Notes: generated by a model from the sequence alone, not told the origin. A stretch of DNA of 64,000 bases from Streptomyces lydicus (GCF_000717345.1 NZ_JNZA01000009.1:62001-126000), one strand, 5' to 3'. Shown: positions 34,136 through 42,666, counted from the stretch's first letter. Made by a program: numbers and translations.

Positions 34136-34260
34136 CCCAGCCTCCCCCCCCCACAGCCCTCAGATTCCCGGACGCCCAGCCCCAGACCTCAGGCCCCAGA
34201 CCCCAAACCCCAGACCCACATTTCACCAACCCCGCTGCACACTCCCCGCACGGCCCGCCA
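34136..34260. repeat. C-rich low-complexity tract
   Basis: Repeated CCCCAGAC/CCCCAAAC units with almost no G on the plus strand, i.e. G-runs on the minus strand that could form quadruplex DNA. It lies upstream of both divergent neighbours. Confidence 0.5.
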
Positions 34261-34305
34261 CCCGCCCCCGGGGCCCCCGGGGGTTCCGTTCGCTTGCATG
34301 CGTCC

Positions 34306-34311
34306 TACGCT
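34306..34311 (+). promoter_or_regulatory. -10 box of a leaderless HAD-hydrolase promoter
   Basis: TACGCT ends 8 nt before the ATG at 34320, which has no ribosome site. Confidence 0.5.
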
Positions 34312-34319
34312 CCTCGCCC

Positions 34320-34955
34320 ATGGGGAAGCTGCATCTGTTCGACATGGACGGGACTCTGCTCTACGGGTCCGCGGCCGCCGTGGAGATAGCCCGGCAACTC
34401 GGCCTGGAGCGGGAGACCGCGGAGCTGGAGCGCGGGTTTGCCGCGGGGAAGCTGACGCCGCTGCAGTACGCGCAACTGTCGTGTGAGCTGTGGGCCGCGG
34501 AGCTGACCGAGCTTCATGTGGCGGCGGCCTTCGACGGTGCGCCCTGGCTCAGCGGAATTCGGGAGGTCTGGGCAGATATCCGGGCGCGCGGGGAACGGTG
34601 TGCGGTGATTTCTCTCTCGCCCAGTTTCTTCGTCGAACGGCTGCTGGCCTGGGGAGTGGACACCGCGCACGGTTCGCTGTGGCCCGCCGTGCCGTTCCGG
34701 CAGCCGGTGGAACCGGCCGGCATCCTCTCGTCGGCGGCGAAGGTGCGCATCGCGGATGAACTCTGCGCGCAGTACGGGCTGACGCGGGCCGACTGTGTGG
34801 CGTACGGCGACTCACTGTCCGACACCGCGCTGTTCGCGGCGGTGCCCCGGTCGGTGGCCGTGAACGCCGATCACCATGTCAGTGGCCTCGCTTGGGCTGC
34901 GTACGCGGGGCGTGATCTGCGAGGGGCCTATGAACTGGTGCGTACCGACCAGTAA
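34320..34955 (+). CDS. HAD-superfamily phosphatase (SerB-like)
   Basis: A 211-residue HAD hydrolase. Motif I is FDMDGTLL, with the nucleophilic first Asp and acid/base second Asp. Motif II is VISLSPSFF, and motif IV is VAYGDSLSDTALF. A helical cap lies between motifs I and II, as in phosphoserine-phosphatase-like enzymes. The substrate is unknown. The start is leaderless in appearance. Confidence 0.87.
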   Translation: MGKLHLFDMDGTLLYGSAAAVEIARQLGLERETAELERGFAAGKLTPLQYAQLSCELWAAELTELHVAAAFDGAPWLSGIREVWADIRARGERCAVISLSPSFFVERLLAWGVDTAHGSLWPAVPFRQPVEPAGILSSAAKVRIADELCAQYGLTRADCVAYGDSLSDTALFAAVPRSVAVNADHHVSGLAWAAYAGRDLRGAYELVRTDQ

Positions 34956-35403
34956 TTCCTGGCTTTCTTCAGAGAATCGCCCCTTCAAGGTACGGAAAAT
35001 GCCCTCTGTGGGGAGGATCACCGAAATCGGAGGGGCCGCGCGGAGTGTTCCAAGATCAGGGCTTGTGGTTTCAACTACTGCCGGTATGGTCGAGTCCGGC
35101 TTGGCGGGGTAAGGGCTTCCGCGGGCCGCGAAGGGCGGGCAAAGCTCACCAGCCTAGCGGTGAAGTGGCCCGTGACACCCGGACTTCCGGCTATTTGTCC
35201 GTTCCGATGAGCAGGGGTGGCATGGTGTTGACGCGCCGTCTGTCCTGCGTTGTCGCAGGGAAGTGGGGTTTGTCCGCTTTAGCGGGTGTTGCCGGGATCG
35301 CTTGAGGCGATGAAGAATTCCGGGACAGGGCGGGGGAATTGCGGGCAGTTCCGCTCCACGGAACTGCGAAGTCAACCGAAAGACGTTCGAGGCGAGGCAG
35401 ACC
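34956..35403. other. Intergenic region upstream of the globin gene
   Basis: 448 bp of somewhat lower G+C with no convincing gene. It contains a small dyad (CCGCT-TT-AGCGG, 35274-35285) and a longer one at 35345-35367. A 32-codon frame at 35208 lacks a ribosome site and was not called. Confidence 0.5.
35345..35367. promoter_or_regulatory. Inverted repeat in the globin-gene leader
   Basis: GCAGTTCCG-CTCCA-CGGAACTGC: perfect 9-bp arms, 37 bp before the ATG at 35404. It could be an operator or an mRNA hairpin. Confidence 0.45.
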
Positions 35404-37485
35404 ATGGACGCTCCGACCACCACGTCGGCCGATAACGGCTCTTCTGGCGGCAGCCGTGGCGATTGGGGTTGGTTCACTCCGCCGGCGAAGAAGTCCTCCG
35501 ATGAACAGCGGGAGCGACAGGACGGTCAGGGCCACCCGGATGAGGACGGCCGTACCGAACCGGACGGCCGGGGTGAGCGCGACGACCACAACGACCGCGG
35601 TGACCGCGATCATCGGGAGAACCGCGGCGACTTCGGCGATCGGTACGACGGGAATGGGTCGTACAACGGGAATGGGTCGTACAGCGGGAATGCCCCGTAC
35701 GACGGGAACAGAACGTATGGCGGGAATGCCCCGCACGGTACCGGTGAACGCGGCGGCCGGGAGCAGATACCCAGTCGGCCGGTCAATCCCATCCGGCCGG
35801 TAGGCACCGCCGCCGCGCGTGAACGCGAGGCCGAACCGCCGCAGCTTCCCCAGCGGCACCACGAGACGGCCCCGCACCCCACCGCCCCGTCCCCCGCACC
35901 CGCCGCCCCCTACGCCGAGCAGCCCGCCGCCGCGGACCCCGGGTATCCGGACCCCTTCTCCCCGTACGCGCCCCCGCGCCCGGAGGCCGAACCGGCCCGG
36001 GAGCAGGCCCGCCCGTCCGTGTGGGAGCGCGAGCCCGTGCGGGGCCGTGAGCCCGAGCCCGTCCACGAACCGGCGCGCCCCGGCGGTGCGGCACCGGCCC
36101 CGGCCCCCGCCCCAGGCTCCACCCAGACCTCCGCCCCCGCGCCGGCCCCTCAGGCCCCCGCGCCCGCATCAGCCGCATCGGCCCCTGCGCCTGCCCCGGC
36201 CCCCCAGCGCCCCGCCCCCGCATCGCCCGTCCAGAACGACGTCGCGGCGGCCCCCTACTTCGCGGCCAAGCAGCGTCCGGCCGTGCCGGCGGCTGAGCCC
36301 TCGCTCGAAGCCCTGCACGCCTCGGCCGCTTCCGCGGAAGCCGCTTCGCCCGACGCGCTCCTCATCCGTCGCACCATGGCCGAGATCGAGCCGGTGGCCG
36401 ACAAGGTCACGTCGTACTTCTACGCGCTGCTGTTCGTCCAGCACCCCGACCTGCGGGCGCTCTTCCCCGCCTCGATGGACGCTCAGCGCGACCGGCTGTT
36501 CAAGGCGCTGCTCACCGCCGCCCAGCACGTCGACAACGCCGCCGTGCTCAAGGCGTACCTCGCCAACCTCGGCCGCGGTCATCGCAAGTACGGCACCCAG
36601 CCCGACCACTACCCCGCGGTCGGCGAGTGCCTGCTCAGCGCCCTGGCGCGGTATGCGACCTCCAGTTGGGGGCCGGAGACCGAGGCCGCGTGGGTGCGCG
36701 CGTACACCGCGATCTCCCAGATCATGATCGACGCGGCGGCCGAGGACGAGGCCGTGGCGCCCGCGTGGTGGCAGGCCGAGGTCGTCTCGCACGAGCTGCG
36801 CACCCCCGACATCGCGGTGGTGACGGTCCGCCCGGACCAGCCCTACCCGTTCCGCGCCGGCCAGTACACCAGCGTGGAAACCCCCTGGTGGCCGCGGGTC
36901 TGGCGGCACTACTCCTTCGCCTCGGCACCGCGCTCCGACGGTCTGCTGTCGTTCCACGTCAAGGCGGTTCCGGCGGGCTGGGTCTCCAACGCGATGGTCC
37001 ACCGGGCCCGCCCCGGTGACATCATCCGGCTCGGCGCGCCGGCCGGCTCGATGACCGTCGACCACTCCACCCGCAACGGTCTGCTGTGCGTCGGCGGCGG
37101 CACCGGTATCGCGCCCATCAAGGCGCTGATCGAGGACGTCGCGGAACACGGCATCCGCCGGCCCGTCGACGTCTTCTACGGTGCCCGCACCGATCACGAC
37201 CTCTACGACCTGGACACCATGCTGCGCCTGGAGCAGACCCACCAGTGGCTCTCGGTCCGCCCGGTGGTCGCCAACGGGCCCGCGGTCCGGGGCGGGACCA
37301 GCAGTGAGACCGGACAACTGCCGGACGCCGTACGGCAATACGGGCCCTTCCGCGAGTACGACGCCTATCTTTCCGGGCCGCCCGGCCTGATCCGTAGCGG
37401 CGTGGACGCTTTGGTGGGGGTCGGCATCCCGACCGACCGCATACGGCACGACTCCATTGAAGAGCTGGTCGCGGCAGGAGATTGA
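35404..37485 (+). CDS. Flavohemoglobin-like protein with a long disordered N-terminus
   Basis: A 693-residue protein. Residues 1-~305 are disordered: Asp/Arg/Asn-rich, then Gly-Asn-Tyr repeats, then Pro-Ala-rich. A globin domain follows (~315-445) with the B-helix tyrosine in VTSYFYALLF and the proximal His in GRGHRKYG. The ferredoxin-reductase part (~455-690) has the FAD motif RHYSFASAP and the NAD(P) motif GGGTGIAP. Flavohemoglobins detoxify nitric oxide; normal members are ~400 residues and lack the extension. It is followed within 49 bp by a PNPOx-like gene. Confidence 0.88.
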   Translation: MDAPTTTSADNGSSGGSRGDWGWFTPPAKKSSDEQRERQDGQGHPDEDGRTEPDGRGERDDHNDRGDRDHRENRGDFGDRYDGNGSYNGNGSYSGNAPYDGNRTYGGNAPHGTGERGGREQIPSRPVNPIRPVGTAAAREREAEPPQLPQRHHETAPHPTAPSPAPAAPYAEQPAAADPGYPDPFSPYAPPRPEAEPAREQARPSVWEREPVRGREPEPVHEPARPGGAAPAPAPAPGSTQTSAPAPAPQAPAPASAASAPAPAPAPQRPAPASPVQNDVAAAPYFAAKQRPAVPAAEPSLEALHASAASAEAASPDALLIRRTMAEIEPVADKVTSYFYALLFVQHPDLRALFPASMDAQRDRLFKALLTAAQHVDNAAVLKAYLANLGRGHRKYGTQPDHYPAVGECLLSALARYATSSWGPETEAAWVRAYTAISQIMIDAAAEDEAVAPAWWQAEVVSHELRTPDIAVVTVRPDQPYPFRAGQYTSVETPWWPRVWRHYSFASAPRSDGLLSFHVKAVPAGWVSNAMVHRARPGDIIRLGAPAGSMTVDHSTRNGLLCVGGGTGIAPIKALIEDVAEHGIRRPVDVFYGARTDHDLYDLDTMLRLEQTHQWLSVRPVVANGPAVRGGTSSETGQLPDAVRQYGPFREYDAYLSGPPGLIRSGVDALVGVGIPTDRIRHDSIEELVAAGD
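35644..35733 (+). repeat. Five 18-bp tandem repeats in the globin gene
   Basis: Units begin at 35644, 35662, 35680, 35698 and 35716 with core TAC(G/A)(A/G)CGGGAA, encoding (Y-x-G-N-x-x)5. They keep frame and enlarge the disordered region. Confidence 0.85.
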
Positions 37486-37534
37486 GGTCTTGGCAGCACA
37501 AGGCGAATACGGGCCGACAGGGGAGGGGTGGGGC

Positions 37535-38431
37535 ATGCCCCGACAGGAGCGCCCAGGCAGCGACGGCGAACACCTGGTTCAGCAGCGACTCGGTACGACC
37601 GAGCGCGCGGACCGTTTCTACGGGGACCAGGTGCTCGATCACCTCAACGCCCGTATGCAGGAGTTCCTGGTCCGGCAGGAGATGTTCTTCCTGGCCACCG
37701 CCGACCGGCACGGGGAGTGCGACTCGACGTTCCGGGCCGGCCCGCCCGGCTTCATCCAGGTGCTCGGCGACCGGACGCTGGCCTACCCGGAATACCGTGG
37801 CAACGGTGTCATGGCGTCCATCGGCAACATCTCGGAGAATCCGCGCCTGGGCATGCTGGTGATCGACTTCACCCGCGACCGCATCGGGCTGCACATCAAC
37901 GGCCGGGCGCGGGTCGTGCTGGACGAGGAGATGCGGGCGGCGCACCCCGGCCTCCCGGTCGACCCGATTCCCGGGCGCCGCGCCCAGCTGTGGGTCACGG
38001 TCGACGTCGAAGAGGCGTACATCCACTGCGCCAAGCACATTCCGCATCTGCAGAAGGTCCCGGCGCAGCAGCGCGGGGCGCGGGCCTGGGGCACGGACGA
38101 CGTCAAGCGCAAGGGCGGGGACTTCTTCGGCGCGGCAGCCGAGGCGGCCGAGCGGGCGCCGTTCCGGCGGGCCGAGCGCAAGGACGAGCACCTGCGGGGC
38201 GGACTGCACGAGGACACCGATGCCGTGACGCACCACGATGTCCCTCAGGAGCCCGGTGCGCGGCAGGTGAACGGTGCCGGACACCGTTTCGCGGACCGGA
38301 ACGACTTCGTGGAGGAGCTGAACGCGGAGTTCCTTGACCGGGTGGAGCGGGTGCTGGCGCGCGCCCAGCCGCGCCGGTCCACGGAGGACGAGCCCGAGTT
38401 CCTCGGGTGGTTCGGCCGCCGCGACGGCTGA
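37535..38431 (+). CDS. Pyridoxamine 5'-phosphate oxidase-family protein
   Basis: A 298-residue protein with a split-barrel FMN-binding core at ~40-190: FLVRQEMFFLATADRHGECDST, FIQVLGDRTLAYPEYRGN and GMLVIDFTRDRIGLHINGRA. A charged C-terminal extension follows. Members bind FMN, F420 or haem and often act as small-molecule reductases. ATG at 37535 has a strong GGGGAGGGG upstream; the TTG at 37490 overlapping the globin end is less likely. Close spacing suggests joint expression and possibly shared redox function with the flavohemoglobin. Confidence 0.85.
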   Translation: MPRQERPGSDGEHLVQQRLGTTERADRFYGDQVLDHLNARMQEFLVRQEMFFLATADRHGECDSTFRAGPPGFIQVLGDRTLAYPEYRGNGVMASIGNISENPRLGMLVIDFTRDRIGLHINGRARVVLDEEMRAAHPGLPVDPIPGRRAQLWVTVDVEEAYIHCAKHIPHLQKVPAQQRGARAWGTDDVKRKGGDFFGAAAEAAERAPFRRAERKDEHLRGGLHEDTDAVTHHDVPQEPGARQVNGAGHRFADRNDFVEELNAEFLDRVERVLARAQPRRSTEDEPEFLGWFGRRDG

Positions 38432-38496
38432 CCTCCCCGGGCCCGCCGCGACGGCTGACCTCCCCGGGCCCGCGGCGACAGCTGATCCCCGGGCCC
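38418..38496 (+). repeat. Tandem repeat of a gene 3' end (27/27/25 bp)
   Basis: GCCGCGACGGCTGACCTCCC-type units start at 38418, 38445 and 38472. The first contains the PNPOx stop codon, so the coding end was duplicated into the spacer. Confidence 0.75.
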
Positions 38497-38530
38497 GCCG
38501 CGGCGGCCGGCGCCTCGGCCCGGCCGTCGG

Positions 38531-39010
38531 TCAGCCCAGGTCGGGGGCGTGCATCGCGCGTACGCCCTCGATGTTGCCGTCCAGGTAGTGCCGCAGGGAG
38601 AGCGGAACGACCTCGACGGAGGCGATGCCGACGCGGGTGAACGGCACCCGCACGATCTCGTACTCCCCGCAGGGCTCCTCGACCTCGGGGCCGTGCCGGC
38701 GTGAGAGGTCCATCGAGTCGAGCCGGCAGACGAAGAAGTGCTGCACCTTCACGCCGTCCACCCCGCCGTCGCTGAAGTGCTCGACGGTGTCGACGAAGAC
38801 CGGCACCACGTCCTTGATCTTCGCGCCGAGTTCTTCGTCCAGTTCACGGTGGAGGGCGTCGATGACGGTGGCGTCCTCGGCCTCGACCCCGCCGCCGGGG
38901 GTGATCCAGTACGGGGCCCGGCCCGGCTTGGTGCGCTTGATCAGAACGAGATCCTCGCCGTCGAGCAGGATTGCGCGGGCGGTGCGTTTGACGACTGGCC
39001 GTACGGTCAT
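38531..39010 (-). CDS. NUDIX hydrolase
   Basis: A 159-residue NUDIX protein. The box is GGGVEAEDATVIDALHRELD followed by EELG, with a two-residue insertion relative to the standard GX5EX7REUXEEXGU spacing; the catalytic glutamates are kept. A beta strand with VKRTARAILLDGEDLVLIKR precedes it. It hydrolyses a nucleoside-diphosphate-type substrate that is not predictable. ATG at 39010 is chosen; an in-frame ATG at 39028 is also possible. Confidence 0.85.
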   Translation of the reverse strand: MTVRPVVKRTARAILLDGEDLVLIKRTKPGRAPYWITPGGGVEAEDATVIDALHRELDEELGAKIKDVVPVFVDTVEHFSDGGVDGVKVQHFFVCRLDSMDLSRRHGPEVEEPCGEYEIVRVPFTRVGIASVEVVPLSLRHYLDGNIEGVRAMHAPDLG

Positions 39011-39058
39011 AGTCGACAGATGCCGCAACCACGGCTTGGTGAAACCCCTGTCCCTTCG

Positions 39059-39955
39059 TCACCAGTCGACGGCGGAGCGCAGCAGCCACTCGTGCGCCCG
39101 CGCGATGTGCGGCAGGCCGAGCGTCCCGGTCCGTACGGCGAGGAAGTACGTGCGCAGCGGGGGCACGGGCGGGTCGAGCAGGGCGACGACCTCCCCGCGG
39201 TCCAGGGCCTCCGCACACAGGTAGCGAGGCAGGACGGCGAGGCCGGCGCCGGCGGTGACACAGGCCAGCACCGCGCGGAGGTCGGCGGCGATCACGGCGG
39301 CGGAGGCCGCGGGCTTGGCGTCGAAGACCGTGGACCAGTAGCGGGTGATCAGCGGGAGGCTCTCATGGACCTCCACGAGCGGCACCGGGTCGAGCAGGCG
39401 GACGCCGCCGGCCTGCAGCGCGGCCGGACCGCCCCACCCGTCCGCCCAGTGCGGCGCGGCGATCAGTACGTGCTCCTCGTCGCACAGCGGGGTGGCGGTG
39501 AGCAGCCCACCGCGCGGCCGGGTGGTGGTGACGGTCAGATCGTGGTGGCCGGCGGCCAGGCCGCTCAGCAGCTCGTCGGCCGAGCCGAAGGTGCTGCGTA
39601 TGGACAGGCCCTGGGCGATCAGCGGGGTCAGCGCGGGAAGTGCGCGCTCGGCGAGGAACTCCGGGGGGCCGGCGAGATGGAGGGTGCGGGTGACCGAATC
39701 CCGGTCCAGACCGGCCTCGGTGATCTCGGTGAGCGCGTCCAGATGCGGGGCGACCTTGTGGGCGAGCTCGTCGCCGATGGTGGTGGGGGTGACGCCACGG
39801 GCGTAGCGGAGGAAGAGCGGACGGCCCAACTGGCGCTCCAGCGCGCGTATTTGGCTGGTCACCGCGGGCTGGGAGAGGCCGAGCAAGGCCGCGGCGCGAG
39901 TGAAGGAGCCGGCTCGGTGCACCGTGACGAAGGTACGCAGCAGAGCCAGATCCAT
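39059..39955 (-). CDS. LysR-family transcriptional regulator
   Basis: A 298-residue LysR regulator. The N-terminal helix-turn-helix reads LLRTFVTVHRAGSFTRAAAL followed by LGLSQPAVTSQIRALERQLG. A periplasmic-binding-like effector domain spans ~90-295 and includes AVLACVTAGAGLAVLPRYL. ATG at 39955 follows CAGGAGG. The gene upstream is divergent neither in position nor strand, so its target is not obvious; autoregulation at the AT-rich element near 40000-40015 is likely. Confidence 0.9.
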   Translation of the reverse strand: MDLALLRTFVTVHRAGSFTRAAALLGLSQPAVTSQIRALERQLGRPLFLRYARGVTPTTIGDELAHKVAPHLDALTEITEAGLDRDSVTRTLHLAGPPEFLAERALPALTPLIAQGLSIRSTFGSADELLSGLAAGHHDLTVTTTRPRGGLLTATPLCDEEHVLIAAPHWADGWGGPAALQAGGVRLLDPVPLVEVHESLPLITRYWSTVFDAKPAASAAVIAADLRAVLACVTAGAGLAVLPRYLCAEALDRGEVVALLDPPVPPLRTYFLAVRTGTLGLPHIARAHEWLLRSAVDW

Positions 39956-40077
39956 CGCGTACCTCCTGCGCCCCTCGGAAGCCTGGTCGCGGGCCAACTA
40001 TAAATTTGTCGATAGGGCTGTGTCGCTAGCGTGATTGGACACTGACGCTCAGTCAACTAGCCTTGTTCGAGCGGTTC

Positions 40078-40091
40078 GTTTCACGTGGAAC
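40078..40091. other. Degenerate parS
   Basis: GTTTCACGTGGAAC differs from the consensus at one base and lies 19 bp from a perfect copy. Confidence 0.65.
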
Positions 40092-40096
40092 ATTCG

Positions 40097-40110
40097 GTTT
40101 CACGTGAAAC
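40097..40110. other. parS (ParB-binding site)
   Basis: Perfect GTTTCACGTGAAAC between the lysR-type gene and the PLP-lyase terminator. Confidence 0.93.
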
Positions 40111-40139
40111 ACGTGGGCTCGAGCCACGTCGGACCGCGG

Positions 40140-40174
40140 GCCGGCAGGGTGACGAGGGGGGATACCCTGCCGGC
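40140..40174 (-). terminator. Terminator after the PLP lyase gene
   Basis: An 11-bp perfect stem (GCCGGCAGGGT / ACCCTGCCGGC) with a 13-nt loop, 17 bp beyond the stop codon at 40192. Confidence 0.75.
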
Positions 40175-40191
40175 CAACTTCGTCGGTCAGT

Positions 40192-41325
40192 TCACCGCGT
40201 CTCGTCCGCGGCCAGATCCAGCGCGCGGAGGACATCCGCGACGAGGTCCTCCGGCTCCTCCACACCCACCGAGAAGCGGATGAACCCCTCGGACACCGCG
40301 TCCCCGCCCCAGCGGGCGCGCCGCTCGGCACTGGACCGTACGCCGCCGAAGCTCGTCGCGTCGTCGACCAGGGTCAGCGCGGACAGGAACCGCTCGGCAC
40401 GGGCCTTGTCCGGCAGCGCGAAGGACACCACGGAGCCGAAGTGGCCGGGACGCATCTGCCGGGCGGCGAGCTCGTGCGACGCATCGGACGGCAGGCCGGG
40501 GTGGCGCAGGCCGGTCACCTCCGGGCGATCGGCCAGCGCCGCGGCGAGCGCCAGCGCGCCGGCCGACTGCTGGCGGACCCGCAGGGCGAGGGTGGCGAGC
40601 GAGCGGTGCGCCAGCCAGCTCTCCATGGGGCCCGGGATGGCGCCCACAGTCTTGCGCCACAGCCGGACGGCGTCGGCCAGCGCCGCGTCACGGGTGCTGA
40701 CGTATCCCAGCAGGACATCGCCGTGGCCGGTCAGCGCCTTGGTGCCGCTGGCGACCGAGAAGTCCGCGCCGAGGTCGAGCGGGCGCTGGCCGAGCGGCGT
40801 GGCGAGCGTGTTGTCGACGGCGACCAGCGCACCGCCGCGGTGTGCCGCCTCGGCCAGGCGCCGGATGTCGCAGACGTCGAGCCCGGGGTTGGACGGCGTC
40901 TCGATCCACAGCAGTCGGGCGCCGTCGAGCACCTCCAGCTGCGCGTCCTGTGCGGTCGGCGCGGTACGGACCTCGATGCCGTAGCTCTCCAGACGCGAGC
41001 GGACGGCCGGCAGCAGCTGGTAGCCGTCGCTGGGCAGGACCACCGCGTCGCCGGAGCGCAGCTGGGAGAAGAGGACGGCGCTGATCGCCGCCATACCGGA
41101 GGCGAAGGCGACGGTGTGCGCGCTCTCGTCCGGCGATTCGAGCTCGCCGATGGCTTGTTCCAGACGCGTCCAGGTGGGGTTGGCGTCCCGTCCGTAGGTG
41201 TACGGGCCGACGGCGTCGCCGGGGAGGTGGAAGTGCGCCGCGAAGACCGGCCCGGGAAGCGTCGGCTCATAGGCCGCCGGCTCCGGAAGTCCGGCTCGTA
41301 CGACGCGGGTGCCGTCGCCCGTCAT
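40192..41325 (-). CDS. Cystathionine gamma-synthase/lyase-family PLP enzyme
   Basis: A 377-residue Cys/Met-metabolism PLP enzyme. It has the substrate-channel motif YTYGRDANPTW, FASGMAAISAVLF, the aspartate of VAVDNTLATPLGQ and the cofactor lysine in SVASGTKALTGHGD. The C-terminal arginine region is GFIRFSVGVEEPEDLV. It handles gamma- or beta-elimination/replacement on sulfur amino acids. ATG at 41325 overlaps the ptpA stop codon (ATGA) and has AAGGAGAG upstream, so translation is coupled to ptpA. Confidence 0.9.
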   Translation of the reverse strand: MTGDGTRVVRAGLPEPAAYEPTLPGPVFAAHFHLPGDAVGPYTYGRDANPTWTRLEQAIGELESPDESAHTVAFASGMAAISAVLFSQLRSGDAVVLPSDGYQLLPAVRSRLESYGIEVRTAPTAQDAQLEVLDGARLLWIETPSNPGLDVCDIRRLAEAAHRGGALVAVDNTLATPLGQRPLDLGADFSVASGTKALTGHGDVLLGYVSTRDAALADAVRLWRKTVGAIPGPMESWLAHRSLATLALRVRQQSAGALALAAALADRPEVTGLRHPGLPSDASHELAARQMRPGHFGSVVSFALPDKARAERFLSALTLVDDATSFGGVRSSAERRARWGGDAVSEGFIRFSVGVEEPEDLVADVLRALDLAADETR

Positions 41326-41918
41326 GCGCTCTCCTTTTCCTGCGGGTGTGCGGGGTCCGGCGCCGGTCGGCGGTCGTCGTACCCGGAGGCGCGGGCCGGG
41401 AGCACCGTGCGGGCGGTGACCGCGGTACGGACCGCCGCCAGCAGGCCGTCGCTCGCGGCCTCGACCATCTCCAGGCACTCCTCGAAGCCCGCGAAGTCGC
41501 CGTAGTAGGGGTCGGGTACGTCGAGGTCGTGCGCCGGGTCCGCGCCCTTGTCAGCGGCCTCGGCCGCGTACGAGCGCAGCAGCCGGACCTTGGCGGCGTC
41601 CTGTGCGGTGGGGGCCAGCCGGCGCAGTGCGCGCAGGTGGCCGGCGTCGAGCGCGATGACGAGGTCGAGACGGTCGAACCAGGAGGCGTGGAACTGCCGT
41701 GCGGTGTGAGCGGTTTCATAGCCGCCCGCGCGGAGCACCGCGACCGTGCGCGGATCGGCTCCGTCGCCCTCGTGCCAGCCGCCGGTGCCCGCGCTGTCCA
41801 CCTCGACCAGGCCGTCGAGCCCGTCCTCCGCGAGGCGGGTGCGGAAGACGGACTCGGCCATCGGCGACCGGCAGATGTTGCCGGTGCAGACGAAGCAGAT
41901 GCGGAAGGGGACGGTCAA
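41322..41918 (-). CDS. ptpA: Low-molecular-weight protein tyrosine phosphatase PtpA
   Basis: A 198-residue LMW phosphatase. The P-loop is CTGNICRS, with the nucleophile Cys11 and Arg17, and the general acid is in the DPYYGD motif. The C-terminal ~35 residues form a variable tail. S. coelicolor ptpA occupies the same place and influences secondary metabolism. The start is TTG at 41918, with GAGGAC just upstream inside the end of the preceding gene. The stop overlaps the ATG of the PLP enzyme by four bases. Confidence 0.92.
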   Translation of the reverse strand: MTVPFRICFVCTGNICRSPMAESVFRTRLAEDGLDGLVEVDSAGTGGWHEGDGADPRTVAVLRAGGYETAHTARQFHASWFDRLDLVIALDAGHLRALRRLAPTAQDAAKVRLLRSYAAEAADKGADPAHDLDVPDPYYGDFAGFEECLEMVEAASDGLLAAVRTAVTARTVLPARASGYDDRRPAPDPAHPQEKESA

Positions 41919-41921
41919 CGG

Positions 41922-42299
41922 TCAGTCCTCGTCGGGAAGGATCACATGCATCGCCCAGGAGACGATCGAGATGATCACGCCGCCGAGCAGCGCCGGCCAG
42001 AAGCCCGCCACATGGAAGGCGAGGTCGGCCTTGCCGGCGAGCCAGGAGGTCAGCAACAGCATCAGCGCGTTCACGACCAGAGTGATCAGGCCGAGAGTAA
42101 GGATGAACAGGGGGAAGGACAGCAGCTTCACGACGGGCTTGACGAGGAAGTTCACCAACCCGAAGATCAGCGCGACCAGGACCAGGGTCAGTATCTTGCG
42201 GCCGGTGTTCTCGCCGGTCAGCGTGATGTCCTTGAGCAGCCAGATGGCCACGGCAAGCGCCGCGGCGTTGGCGATCGTCTTGACCAGAAAATGCTTCAT
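41922..42299 (-). CDS. Phage-holin-family (four-helix) membrane protein
   Basis: A 125-residue protein with four membrane helices (KTIANAAALAVAIWLL, ILTLVLVALIFGLVNFLV, FPLFILTLGLITLVVNALM, FWPALLGGVIISIVSWAM). The NFLVKPV segment is characteristic of this YvlD-like family. Despite the name these are chromosomal housekeeping-type proteins, not prophage genes. Its stop is 3 bp before the ptpA start, so the two are coupled. Confidence 0.88.
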   Translation of the reverse strand: MKHFLVKTIANAAALAVAIWLLKDITLTGENTGRKILTLVLVALIFGLVNFLVKPVVKLLSFPLFILTLGLITLVVNALMLLLTSWLAGKADLAFHVAGFWPALLGGVIISIVSWAMHVILPDED

Positions 42300-42348
42300 G
42301 GTGAGATCGTCGCAGACGAGTCTGAATCATCAGAGGGGTGCGAGCGGC

Positions 42349-42666
42349 ATGAAGAGCTTCAGACTGGACGAGCTGGAGGCGGAACGGGCCGCGAACGACG
42401 GTGCTTATCTCCAGTTCATCCGGGAACGCAACATGTCGGTCGGCCTGTACGCCCTGGACGCGGGGAGCGCCGACCCCCAGCAGCCGCACCGCCAGGACGA
42501 GGTGTACTTCGTGGTCAGCGGCCGGGGGGCGATCACCATCGGTACGGAGACGGAGCCGGTGGCCCGCGGCAGCGTGATCTATGTGCCGGCCGGGGTGCCG
42601 CACAAGTTCCACCACATCAGCGAGGATCTCCGGGTGATGGTGGTCTTCTCTCCTCCTGAGAGCTAA
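42349..42666 (+). CDS. Cupin-domain protein
   Basis: A 105-residue single cupin. Metal-binding motif 1 is PHRQDEVYFVVSGRG and motif 2 is VPAGVPHKFHHI, keeping the expected His and Glu ligands. Small single-domain cupins bind or modify small molecules; the role is unknown. ATG at 42349 is divergent from the holin-like gene by 49 bp. Confidence 0.88.
   Translation: MKSFRLDELEAERAANDGAYLQFIRERNMSVGLYALDAGSADPQQPHRQDEVYFVVSGRGAITIGTETEPVARGSVIYVPAGVPHKFHHISEDLRVMVVFSPPES

Noticed and set aside
35208..35305. Small hydrophobic ORF upstream of the globin gene
   Set aside because: Thirty-two codons with no ribosome site or -10 box at the start, and no clear codon bias.
35644..35733. Possible CRISPR array (five regular repeats)
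   Set aside because: Repeats are contiguous, have no spacers and keep the reading frame of the globin gene, so they are a coding tandem repeat.
41922..42299. Prophage holin
   Set aside because: The name comes from a family label. No other phage gene is nearby, and the gene is coupled to ptpA as part of the core chromosome.
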